Source: Austropuccinia psidii (Eukaryota; Basidiomycota; Pucciniomycetes; Pucciniales; Sphaerophragmiaceae). From it: a stretch of DNA of 64,000 nt. This document shows positions 10,691 to 20,268 of this stretch, piece by piece (position 1 is the first letter of the stretch; the number at the start of each line of letters is the position of its first letter). The position numbers and the translations under genes are program-made. Under the pieces are notes generated by a model. It saw only the letters and a list, made by a program, of their open reading frames with translations. It did not search any database and had not been told where the DNA came from. The stretch lies in NCBI GenBank assembly GCA_023105745.1, contig JALGQZ010000002.1:48148497-48212496 (forward strand), given 5' to 3'.

Positions 10691-12251
10691 GAGAACTGAA
10701 TTTCTTCAAGATTGGAAAAGGACCCAACCATCTTTTGGATAGTTTTTTGGTGGGTCTGGTTGATTTGATATTCTTGGAAGAAAGCCATACCATGTCACCA
10801 GGATTGAAAACAGGTGGACTTGCTCTACCTTTATCTGCATACCTCTTAAACCGGTTTATGGCAGCTTCAAGTTCTCTCTTGAAATCTTGCTGTATTGATT
10901 GGATTTTTGTTGATAACTTTCCAGCAGGAGTATCTTGAGTGATGTGAGCTGAATCAAATTGTGGATCTCTTCCATAAACAGTGAAAAACGGGGATTGCTC
11001 GGCTAAAGAGTGATCAGAATTATTGTAGGCAAATACAGCCAGAGGGAGCCAGGTGTTCCAATCATCTTGATGATAACTGACATACATCCAAAAATACTGT
11101 TCTAGTATCTGATTTACCCTCTCTGTCTGTCCATCAGTTTCTGTATGATAAGTAGTTGACAAGTCTCTTGAAATCTTGAGCTTCTGACAAAGATTGGTCC
11201 AAAAAGAAGAAACAAAGAGTGAACCTCTATCACTGACAATGCTTAACAGAAGGCCATGCTTTGAAAAGATATTCTTGATTAATAAATGGGCCAAATCCAG
11301 GGAAGTGATTGAAGACATTGCTGGAATAAAAACCACCATTTTTGAGAATCTGTCCACTATGACCAGGATTGAATCAAATGAATTGGACAGTGGCAGTTGA
11401 GTGATGAAGTCCATTGAAAGACAAATCCAAGGAACATTTTGAATTGGAAGAGGTTTGAGGAATCCAAACTTCTTATGATGAATATTCTTGTTTCTTGAGC
11501 ACTGTTGACAGGATGAAACATAATCCTTGATACATTGAGTCATGCCGGACCAGTGGAAATCCCGCTTGACAAGTTTGAGAGTCTTCTCTTGGCCAGGGTG
11601 GCCAGCTAAAGGAGAATCGTGACGCTTTTGAAGAATACTAAGTTGAATTGTGGAGTCATTTGGGACTACCACCCAATCTTTGAAGAGAAGAAGTTGGGAA
11701 GAGGAATCAAGAGAATCATCTTGGACAGATTTACCTTTACCCAAATCTTCAAGGATACTTCTGTACTGAGGATCTTGCCATAATTTCTTCTGGATTGAAT
11801 CAATCAGATTTGAAAAAGATTCCACCTTGACTGCAAAATACTTTGAGGGTTGAACTTCATCTTGCTTAATGATTTGTTGAAAATTCATCAGATTCTTGCT
11901 GACGAAATCCTCCCCCCTCTCCAGATAAACGTTGTCCCAACGTGATAAGGCATCCGGAAGAGTAGCTAGGCAGCCAGGGCGGTAAGTGATTGAAAAATGA
12001 AATTCAGAAAGGAATTCAGCCCAACGGGCTTGATGGCGAGTGAGTACTTTAGAGGTCATGAAGTATTGAAGGGAAGAGTGATTGGTGAGAACTTCAAAAG
12101 GGGAAGACAGTGAAAGAAGAAAAGCCCAGACAATGCCAAGGAGTTCCTTGTCATGAATTTCATAATTGAGCTCTGCTGGGATAAGCTTGCGGCTGTCGAA
12201 TGCAATGGGATGTTTTCCTGAGTCAGAGACCTGACTCAGTACAGCACCCAA
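10500..12251 (-). pseudogene. Element 1 RNase H and integrase segment of pol
   Basis: An open frame of 583 codons. It begins in RNase H (GAVLSQ, then FDSRKL, YEIHDKELLGIV, and the 'LPDALSR' end of the domain). Next comes the integrase zinc finger with H-H-C-C (HDSPLAGH ... CQQC) and the catalytic core: Asp in SMDFITQLP, Asp in VSDRGSLF and Glu in TDGQTERVNQ, all three present. The frame ends in out-of-frame sequence after a frameshift near 10690 that cuts off the chromodomain. A second frameshift near 12265 separates it from reverse transcriptase. This is the best preserved part of the element. Confidence 0.92.
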
Positions 12252-12274
12252 AGCATAATCTGATGCATCGGTCT

Positions 12275-12937
12275 CTACAATGGTGGGTAGAGAAGGATTG
12301 GAGCAGTGGTGAAAGCCTCTTTGAGTTGGTAAAACTGACTGAGAGCTTCCTCATTGAGGGGAAAACATGAATCTTTCATGAGGAAACTGGTGAGTGAACT
12401 GATCTTCTTTGAATAATTCTTGATGAAACAGAGGTAGAAATTGGCAAAGCCAAGGAAGGATTGAAGAGCCTTGAGGTTTCTTGGAGGCGGCCAATTGAAA
12501 ATCTGCTGGACTTTTGCTTGGTCCATCTTGAAGCCTTCAGAAGAAACTACATAACCAAGATATTCCACACTTGAAACATGAAACAGGCATTTGAATGCCT
12601 TAGCAAAAAGGTTATTGGCTCTGAGTCTGGAAAGAACAGTGGACACATGAGTGAAATGTTCTTCCTCAGATTTGGAAAAGACCATGATGTCATCCAAATA
12701 AACCACAACATAAACATTGAGAAGATCTTGAAAGATATCATTGGCAAGATTTTGAAAAGAAGCAGGATCATTGGTGAGCCCAAATGGCATAACCAAGTAC
12801 TCATAACTGCCATATTTAGTTCTAAAACAAGTCAAGTGTTCATCACCCTCCTTGATTCTGAGCAGGTTATATGCACCACGCAAATCAATCTTGGAGAAGA
12901 TAGAAGAGCCATTAAAAACATTGAGAAGCTGATTCAT
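12275..12937 (-). pseudogene. Element 1 reverse transcriptase, main part
   Basis: A 220-codon frame holding the RT palm. Motif A is FSKIDLRGAYN with its Asp (about residue 18), then VMPFGLTNDPASFQ, and motif C is YLDD (residues 80-83). The thumb and connection follow with EYLGYVV and FLGFANFYLCFI, then FTTAPIL at the RNase H border. Both ends are frameshifts (about 12950 and 12265). Catalytic residues are intact, so damage is confined to the reading frame. Confidence 0.92.
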
Positions 12938-12984
12938 AGGAGGAACAGGATACTTGTCCTCCTAGTAACAGCATTGAGTTTGTG

Positions 12985-13314
12985 CTAATCAACACACAAA
13001 CGGAGGCCACCATCTTTCTTTTTGACAAAGAGGACAGGTGCTCCTGTTGAAGAGGAGCTTGGCCGGATGAAACCTTTCTCTACATTCTCTGAAATGTAGG
13101 CCCTGAGTGTATCTGACTCTTGTTTGGATAAAGAGTAGATCACCCCAACTGGAGGTAGAGACCCTTCCAGCTCAATATGATGATCACAGGCACGGTGAGG
13201 AGGAAGTTTTTCTGCTTTCACCTTGGAGAATACATCCAAATATTGGTGATAGACAGAAGGAACAACCTTCATCACGGTTTCTACTTCTTCTGGCTCTTCC
13301 TCTTCATCCCACAA
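12985..13314 (-). pseudogene. Element 1 reverse transcriptase, N-terminal part
   Basis: A 109-codon frame starting with an acidic linker, then the RT N-terminus: YLDVFSKVKAEKLPPHR, then GFIRPSSSSTGAPVLFVKKKDGGLRLCVD. A TAG stop at 12985-12987 falls exactly where the conserved 'CVDYR.LN' Tyr should be, and HKLNAVT follows in the same frame. A frameshift near 13320 separates this segment from the protease segment. Confidence 0.88.
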
Positions 13315-14078
13315 CTCCTCCAGGGAGGAAGGTCCATATTCCCAAATAATAGATGAAGTGAAGATACAGAATTATCTTCTCCAACATCTTGAATCTCTTT
13401 GAATACTTCATCTCTAGGAGATAGTAATGACTGTGGGGAATTAAAGGAAGGAATATGGACAGAAGATGGAATTGATGGTGTTCTAGAATCACCAACCAGA
13501 GCTGCACATGATTTGGCAGAAGAAAAGTCATTACAGAAAGATTTATAAGGATCAGAATAGTCCAAATGATCAGGATTAAAGGTGATCAGCCCTTGCCTCC
13601 ATTCAATAGAAGGATTAAAATGATTGAGAAAGTCAAAGCCCAATATGAGGTCTTCTCCCTTGGGAGTATCAATGACTAAAAAGTCCCATTCAAAGCTTGG
13701 GAAGGAAGGGAGCTCAACCATATATTTAGTATGGTGAGTCACAAATAAAGAAGGGGACTCAGAGAAGTCCAAAATGATAAGAGAAATCTTCTCCGGAAGT
13801 TCTGACATAGTCAATGAGTACTTGTGAACAAACTGCTTTGCAATAAATGAGTGTGTAGCACCAGAATCAATGAGAATACTGTAAAAAACATCAGAAAGAG
13901 AAGAAAAAACAAAAAAATTAAGAGAATTTTTGACACCAGTATTCAGAATGCACAATTGTGCTCTGGAAGTAAAACTGTGAAGACCATTGAACACAACATG
14001 GTCTCCACTCAGGCTTTTCCCTGGCTGGGAAATTGGCCTGACAGTTGGGTAAGCTTGTTTTGAGGTCTTTTGAAGCAA
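13281..14078 (-). pseudogene. Element 1 aspartic protease segment
   Basis: A 265-codon frame with the retropepsin active-site motif LIDSGATHSFIA (Asp codon at 13866-13868) and the second conserved stretch DLILGFDFL. It processes Gag-Pol in intact relatives. It overlaps the end of gag (14009) by about 70 bases in another frame. This could be a translational frameshift site or simply another indel, and the sequence alone does not decide. It ends at a frameshift just before the RT N-terminus. Confidence 0.87.
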
Positions 14079-15329
14079 GACTCAAGACTATGCTTCCCAC
14101 CACAATAGGTACAAAGACCCTCTTTGATTCTTCTTTCTTTTTCAGAATTCATGAGCTTGAATTCCTTATTCAACAAAGAAGAATGGGGCTTGTCCCTCTT
14201 CTGAAAATTCTTCTTCTTCTTGTGACTTGAACTTAAAGAATTTTGAGGATGAGAAGTACTTGATCTTGGGGCTTCAAGTTTCTTCTCTTGATAGTGATTC
14301 TTCTCCTTTTGCCTTTCATGGTACCTGGTATCAAGTTCCATGGTAACGTCCATTAAGTCTTGAAGAGAATCAATATTTGAAGGATGGGAGGCCAATTGAT
14401 CCAGAATCATGGATGGCAATCCCTTCCTGAAATGATGGATGAGAGCTCGTTCACCCCAATCCCCAATTCATGAGACTAAGCTTCTAAAATCAGCAATGTA
14501 TAGTGATACATGCCCTCCTTCTTTCATTCTTAAGGAATCCAACTCTGCTTCTGCTTTTCTGACTTTATTCGGGTCCCCAAACAAAGTGGAGAGTTGTGAT
14601 TGAAATAAATTCCAAGAATTGAGAAGGTATTTGGGATCTTTATTGGTGAGATTGGAAAGATAAGGCTCAATCCATTTTGAAGCCCTGCCAATAAGAAATG
14701 AAGTGGCATAAAGAGCCTTCTTCCTGTCTTGAGAGAAGTTTGCTGGATCATTATGAAAAAATAATTGACAATACTGGATAAAGCTTCTGACTTTGAAGGG
14801 CTAAGTCCCATCAAAGAATTCTAGTGCCTTCATAGATGGAGTCTTGAAGGCTGGTGGTCTTGATGAATCAGAAGAAGAAGATTCTTGAAGATTGGCCATA
14901 ATCTGAGTCATTTGCTGCATAATGGCCAATAAAGATGGTTCAGATTGATGAGAGACAGGCTGATTAGACTGGGCTAGAGTTGGTCCTCCAGTACCTTGGG
15001 GTGCCCCCACCGGAGCAGGAACACCTTCAGTACCATCAGACTCTTCCTCTTCCACAGAATCCTCCTCCTCCTCTTCACCATCTTCACCTGGACCTTTGAA
15101 ATTAGTCCTTGAAATTCCTGGAAAACTGCCAACTGCTCCTGAGAAAGAATTTTATCTTCTTTGTACTCTTCCTTCCTTCCTGGATGGTGCTGCTCCTTCC
15201 ATGCGGGGTCCTCAGTTGAGGAACTGCTGGGGTGCCATCAAGAGGAACTCTTGGAGTAGGAGTAAGAACAGCTTGAGTTCAAGCCTGAGATCTGGTCTGT
15301 CTTGCAGGAGGTGAATGTTGGAGTGGCAT
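14009..15329 (-). pseudogene. Element 1 gag
   Basis: The start is taken as the ATG at 15329 (MPLQHSPPARQTRSQA), which matches the N-terminus I remember for this family. Breaks are a TGA at 15279-15281, an indel near 15215, TAA at 15152-15154, TAG at 14801-14803 and TGA at 14468-14470. The last three are in the same frame as the rest of the protein. Order of parts: basic/proline-rich N-terminus, acidic linker (EEEESDGTEG), the capsid-type domain (about 14820-14350), a coiled Lys-rich stretch and a zinc knuckle, CTYCGGKHSLESC, near the end. The knuckle has only three residues between the second Cys and His (CX2CX3HX4C) instead of the usual four. Confidence 0.88.
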
Positions 15330-16112
15330 GATTGAATAAGAATAAAAAATAAAATTTAAATGAATATGATCAGAAATTGAATAAAAACTTGATGCAAAAC
15401 CAAAATAGTCTTGAGGATCAAATCAAAATCAAATCTTGAGGAAATCAATGAATCAATTAAAATCTTCAGGTACGTCAATTCAATCAAAATCAAATGAGTC
15501 TTGAAGTCAAAATCAATATCAAAGAGAATCTTGAAGTCAATAAAACCAATCAATCAAAATCAATGAAGTCAAATCTTGCAGTGAAAATCAATCAGTCAAA
15601 TGAAATCTTGAGTAAAAATCAATTTATGTCAAAGTCTTGATGTGAAATTCAGAAAAATCAATAAGAGATCTTCAGGTCAATCAATTATCTTAAAGTCAAT
15701 ATCAATTATGTCAAATAAGTCAACCAAATCAATAATCAAGTGAATCCTTCCTGAAAATCAAAATTCTTGCGGAATAAATCAAAATGAATCCTGATATGAA
15801 GAATGTGTCTGAATAATTTGATTAATAATCTGAAAATCAAATGATAATACGCCTGAATGAAGGATAAAAATGAGATTGATGATTGAGATTAAGATTTAAA
15901 AGGATAAAAAAATAAAATTTGGGTCAGCTTTCAATTTTCAGAATGAAGAATGAATGAGAAAATTGAGAGGTGACAAAGAATCATTAAGTTCATAAGCATT
16001 AAAGAGTCATAATTTCGATGAATGAATGAATGAAATTGATGAAGAATGAATGAATAAAATGATAAAGAATGAATGAATAGAATGAAAATAAATTATGGGT
16101 TAATCAATATAA
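15330..16112 (-). other. Element 1 leader with degenerate tandem repeats; no PBS seen
   Basis: The 780-base leader between the 5' LTR and gag is dominated from 15380 to 15760 by an irregular repeat built on 'tcttga.gtcaa' and 'aatcaaaatcaa', spaced about 25-40 bases. A second simple tract based on GAAT lies at 16017-16085. The base next to the LTR (16112 downward on the minus strand) starts TTATATTGATTAACCC. It has no TGG and no match to a usual tRNA 3' end, so the primer site is either atypical or destroyed. Confidence 0.6.
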
Positions 16113-17736
16113 TGTCACAGGGGCTCTTATGGAAGCAAGAGGGCCTGGCACTCAGGAATCAAGAGCTCACTTGGAGGGCTCCAAAAGATGATAAGAAAGA
16201 CTATGGAATATATTTCTTAAGCAGGAATAAGAGAGAGGGAAAATATGCCAAAAGATAACAAAGAATAATGAGAAGGAAGCCAAAGGCCAAAGATAAAAGA
16301 AAAGCCAAAGACCAAGAAGCCAACCAAGTGAATCCTCAATTCACTGTTTCAACCTGCCAGAAAGAACAATGGAATTAGTAAAGAATATGACCACCAATAT
16401 CCACTGACAGGCAATGAAAGAAAGAATAAAAGGTGCTAATGACTAACTTAATATCATCAGTATTAACTTTAATAATGTAAAAGAAAATAAGGATAAAAAT
16501 AAATCCAATATATTAATTAACTGGGGAAAAAGTCCCCAGATGATGAAAGGTGGCCGGTATATGTGAAAACTTGAAAGATTGATCCTGGAAGTTGAATCAA
16601 TGACTGTATTGTCCGAATCGGGAAATACAGTTCTGGCCATCTTGAAATTTGAACTGTGTGATGGAATTCACACAGTGGAATGTGAAATGGCCCAATTGGG
16701 CCTAGGCCATACAGGTTGATTGAATGAGGCCTGTATGGATGAATTGAGTTGTCCAAGGAGTATTGAAATACTTGATGCCTTTACAACTGATTGAATTGAT
16801 GTAATACCTCTTGAGAATTTCCCTTTGAATAATCCTGAATAATGTACCAACCCAGCTCCTGCAGATACAGGTGGTTGGGATCCTTGAAGAGTCTTCTGAT
16901 TGCCGCCATAACTTGTCAGACTGATGAGCTGAATAATCCTCCTTCGAAAATGGGTGTTGGATTTTGAGACCTTGATATAGAAAGGTGGAAATGGGTCCTG
17001 AGAATGTCACCATTGGATTGCTGAGCACAAATGGTGCATAATGGTATATAATACCATATATGCACCACGCCTGCAACCTTGAGTACGGATGGTATGAAGG
17101 AATCAAAGGAATTCCCCATAAGTTGAGGGGAAGGCTGACTGAGCTGATTTGGTGGCCTCTGGTGGTCTCCAGAGGCCATGGTGGTCCATGGCCAAAAATG
17201 GGTCCTACAGGATTTATGGCCAAATTGGTGTCCAGAAGGTCTTTGGCCAATTTTGGCTCAGGTGGGTCCAAATGTGGTTTGGGACCCACCTGGCCTTGGG
17301 GGGTAGGTGGCTGCCCCCTTTTGGCCTCATTGGATTAGGCCAAAAGGGGCCTAATTGGCCTGCGGACTGCGGCCCACAAGCCATAGGAGCCGTAGGGGGC
17401 CTAAATGGCCCAAAAAGGCCATTTAGGCCTAAACCCCCCTAATGAAAAGGGGTGGCCCAGAACCAAGGATGTTGGCTAGGGGGCCTGGAGACCCCTGGAA
17501 GACAAAAGGACCCCCCAGGCCCAAAATCAAGAGTAAAGGCCTGGGGGTTGGTGAGGTGGAAATTGGCCAAGAAGGCCAATGACAGCAGGATATGGCCATT
17601 GGAATGGGTTATGGTGTAAGAGCCATAGAACACCCAAGGGGGCCAATTGGCCATAAATGATATGACGTGACCAATTGGCTCCAGGTTGGATTGCCACAAC
17701 CATCAAGGAGGAGGGTCAAAACTTGTGGTTGTGACA
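16113..17736 (-). repeat. Element 1 5' LTR (right copy)
   Basis: A 1624-bp LTR, the promoter-bearing copy for minus-strand transcription. It is similar to the left copy throughout, including the three hairpins, with scattered substitutions and several short indels. It ends GTGACA and is followed by the CATGT duplication at 17737-17741. Confidence 0.93.
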
Positions 17737-17741
17737 CATGT
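17737..17741. repeat. Target-site duplication of element 1, right copy
   Basis: CATGT directly after the right LTR, identical to 7925-7929. Confidence 0.93.
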
Positions 17742-18865
17742 TCATCATGAGGTTTTTTTATTGAAATAAGCTTGAAATAATTTTGTTGGACTCAATTTGA
17801 ATTTTTTATTTAATTTTTGTTTAAAAAACTCAAGTAGTAGTGCTGTACAGTCTACCACTGTAAAAAAATTGGCATTTTTTAACAAAACTCCACAAGAAGA
17901 CTGTACAGTGCTTCTACTGTAATTTTAAGAAATAAAACATATGAAAAGAAAACTAAAATAACTGAATAAACTTAATTAATCACAAGAATAATAAGAATAA
18001 ATAAACATAAAAATACAAATTATGCAAAATAAATTCAGAATACAATTAAGAAAGAAAAATCATAAGAATAATAAAACTGCTATAGCTCAAGATTTTGGAT
18101 GATAGTAAGACACTAAGAGATAAAATTATACCTATTTCAAAAATATAAAAAACATTAAATAATTAGAAAGAGTAATCCATTCATGTATCTTTAAGGGTTT
18201 TTTTAGGAAAAAAGAATTGTTTAAATTTCATTTTTCTTTTTGAATAATATGTGACTTCATGTGAGATATTCACTAAAATTCTCTTTATATAATTCTTTTT
18301 TGTGACTTATATATTTTCAAAGTTCTTTTCTTTATTATACAAGATTAGAAGGTGAGATAATTTTTCATTGATACAAAAACAGCATTTTGGTATATGGAAG
18401 GATTCAACATAATAAAGCTCTCCTTTCAAGTCAAAATATAGCTCAAAAATTGAACATTGATAGAAATTGAAGTTTTTGTTTATTTTAAAAGACAAGTTGA
18501 GTTAATATTCCATCTATCCCAAATATTCAATATAATATAAACTATATCATCTTATATCAAACCCAATCAAATAAATCAAGAAGTAATAATATAAAGGTTC
18601 TGTGATATTACAGTGGCTTAGAATGTCTTGATCATCCCCAAAAATTGAAATTCTGTGTTCATCTCAGTTCAAAGTACAGGTCCAAGCTATTTTCCAAATG
18701 CAAAACCTGCTGTCAGGTGTTGCTGAATTGCTCATGGTTATTATCCCTCTTTTTTTACTTGTGTCTTTTCCAAGTTAGATGAAACCCCCTGATTGAGATC
18801 TTCCACAATTATCATCAATTCCACTTTCTTTAAATTACCACCATCTGTGTATTTTCCAATATTCC
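17742..18865. other. AT-rich flank without genes
   Basis: AT-rich sequence with no frame above 62 codons. Apart from the inverted repeat at 17833-17918 I see nothing specific. From about 18600 the base composition becomes less AT-rich as the ERG28 island begins. Confidence 0.5.
17833..17918. repeat. Imperfect 21-bp inverted repeat
   Basis: Arms at 17833-17853 and 17898-17918 share GCTGTACAGTCT / AGACTGTACAG. They pair at 18 of 21 positions around an AT-rich 44-base spacer. It starts about 90 bases from the right LTR of element 1. It could be a small hairpin element remnant; no target duplication was identified. Confidence 0.55.
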
Positions 18866-19093
18866 TCAGTGCTGTGTCTTTTTCAAGAAGTGGAATGCTT
18901 GTTCAGAATTCCATGTAAAAGATGTACTTTTCCTTTGTCTACTGTGAGTTGGAGCAGTTGTAGGGTTTATGAGTGTAGTTTGAGAGACGAAGGGAGCAGT
19001 CATGTTTATGTTGTTTTTTATGTTGAAAAGGCAGGATCCATTATTTTTTGCACTGGTAGGTCTCTGGTGAGGTGCAATATGGTGGTGGAACAA
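18866..19093 (-). pseudogene. Possible gypsy pol scrap (RT/RNase H border)
   Basis: This 75-codon minus-strand frame ends with SFTWNSEQAFHFLKK. That resembles the 'F.W..EC..AF..LK' segment linking reverse transcriptase to RNase H in Ty3/gypsy polyproteins, and it is preceded by a stretch (FVSQTTLINPTTAPT) that could be a decayed 'F..I..PLT.L'. The following RNase H region cannot be followed. No LTR was found for it. A chance resemblance remains possible. Confidence 0.35.
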
Positions 19094-19121
19094 GTGAAGT
19101 GCACAAATGGTGGTTTAAAGT

Positions 19122-19195
19122 CAAGAAAAAAGAATTGAACTCTCAACTTTTGCTCTCAGTGCTAAGCTTTGTGAGAAAAGCTGAAGCTACCAAAA
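19122..19195 (-). other. tRNA-like relic (very tentative)
   Basis: On the minus strand TAGCTTCAGC resembles a Pol III A box and GAGTTCAATTC resembles a B box, 49 bases apart. A GCTT/AAGC stem is possible for the D arm. The D loop is too long and the anticodon and T stems pair poorly, so this is not a functional tRNA. It may be a SINE or tRNA relic, or chance. Confidence 0.15.
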
Positions 19196-19383
19196 AAAAG
19201 AAACTTGAATTTTACCATCTTTGGTTGCTGTTATCTTTCCATTGATTGGCTTGAAAGAAAGCACACAGAATTAATAGTGTCTGCTTCTGTTGTCTTTCAC
19301 TACCCGCAGCGGATTTTTGATTCCCTGCCCATAAGGGCGCTTTCGTTTCTGGCTCCAAGAGCAAGGCCAACTTATCGATTACA

Positions 19384-19476
19384 ATGGGAAACGACTTGAA
19401 AATTCCTCTATTGGGTGAGTCTCCAAGCTGTCAATCATCATCATCGCATCCTAGGAGAAATGAAGTCTCTTGCTGA
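19384..19476 (+). promoter_or_regulatory. Upstream ORF overlapping the ERG28 start
   Basis: An ATG at 19384 opens a 30-codon frame ending with TGA at 19474-19476, 14 bases past the first base of the ERG28 ATG (19460) and out of frame with it. If transcription starts upstream, ribosomes initiating here would bypass ERG28. Inside the uORF lie a consensus donor GTGAGT (19415) and an acceptor CTAG (19454). Removing these 40 bases would put the uORF ATG in frame with ERG28 and add 12 residues. Forty bases is shorter than most fungal introns, so this is a possibility only. Confidence 0.45.
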
Positions 19477-20268
19477 TTTGCTCGTCACTGCTCTAGCCGG
19501 CCTTCCAAGCCATCCTGGTCTATTACCCAAGGTGAAATAGTATTGAGTCATTCGTTACTGGCGCTTTTTAATCATCTGGATATAACTCGGACTGATCAAC
19601 GTCAAGGATTGGATATTTGTTTGGCATTTATTTTTCCTATTTTCCAAAAACTGCGGGTTTTAAAAAGTGGTTGCTATTGGTGGCTATCATTTCTGTTGTC
19701 AACAGTCTTCAAACCTATCTATCTTTGGCGGGAGCAAAGAAAGTGTATAATCGGCAATCCAACCTGGGTAAGGTTCTCACTTCAAAGCTGTGGCAACTGA
19801 AATTGCACAAACTAATGACTGATTATACAGTGAGCGGTTTGCAAAGTCGAACATTTGGAACTTGGACGCTGATTTCAGGAATAATCAGATGTTATGCCGC
19901 CTATAATATTTCCAACAGCGCGTAAGAAATCTCAATCGTTTGGGCTTTTTTTTATCAAAAAATTTAATTCACTTTAGGAAAGTTAGAAAACTAATTAGCT
20001 CACTCTTACCCCATCAAAAATTAGCTTATATCATATCACCATTGCTAGTTTCTTGGTCGCCTTGTTACATTTTACTTCAGAGTTTTTGATTTACCAATCT
20101 GCTGGATCTGGAGCACTCCCACCATTTATCGTTGCCTGTCAGTGATTTAATTTAATCAATGACTGCTTGCTTAAGAAGTAACTCACAAACCCATTGGATT
20201 TGACCTCTTTTGTAGTCTCATCCTCAATTTGGATGATTAGTCTGTATGATTACTACGTGCCATCATAA
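19460..20268 (+). CDS. ERG28: ERG28, sterol C-4 demethylation complex scaffold
   Basis: Erg28 is a small ER membrane protein that tethers Erg25, Erg26 and Erg27 for sterol C-4 demethylation in ergosterol synthesis. I read five exons: 19460-19531, 19668-19767, 19831-19921, 20025-20137 and 20216-20268. The introns are 136, 63, 103 and 78 bases, all GT-AG, and all joints keep frame. The product is 142 codons, the family's usual size (yeast 148). Family marks: LPK-WLLLVAIISVVNSLQTY across the first joint, the signature SRTFGTWTLISGIIRCYAAYNI, then SFLVALLHFTSEFLIY and a C-terminal SSIWM..YDYY. Four hydrophobic segments suggest four membrane spans. The second intron has a length divisible by three and no stop, so its retention would insert 21 residues. 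No stop or frame error is seen. It is the only host gene recognised in the window. Exon borders are by eye. Confidence 0.92.

Larger units (their letters stand above)
7930..17736 (-). mobile_element. Full-length Ty3/gypsy (chromovirus) LTR retrotransposon, element 1
   Basis: This is a 9.8 kb element bounded by two direct LTRs (7930-9572 and 16113-17736) starting TGTCAC and ending GTGACA, flanked by CATGT duplications. The coding strand is minus: gag (15329 to 14009), protease, reverse transcriptase, RNase H, integrase and chromodomain (to 10360), followed by a polypurine tract next to the left LTR. The order PR-RT-RH-IN-chromodomain places it among chromoviruses. Gag carries at least four in-frame stops and one indel, and pol at least one stop and four frameshifts, so this copy is dead. 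In the first 170 bases the LTRs differ at about seven positions, so insertion is older than that of element 2. The protein family matches, from memory, a very abundant family of Austropuccinia psidii. Confidence 0.95.

Noticed and set aside
12578..12988. 136-codon plus-strand frame
   Set aside because: Antisense shadow of the element 1 reverse transcriptase.
19122..19195. A functional tRNA gene
   Set aside because: The D loop is too long and the anticodon and T stems do not pair properly; kept only as a tentative relic.
19543..19800. 85-codon frame across the first ERG28 intron as a separate gene
   Set aside because: It runs through the intron and then out of frame over the second exon; the spliced ERG28 model explains the region.
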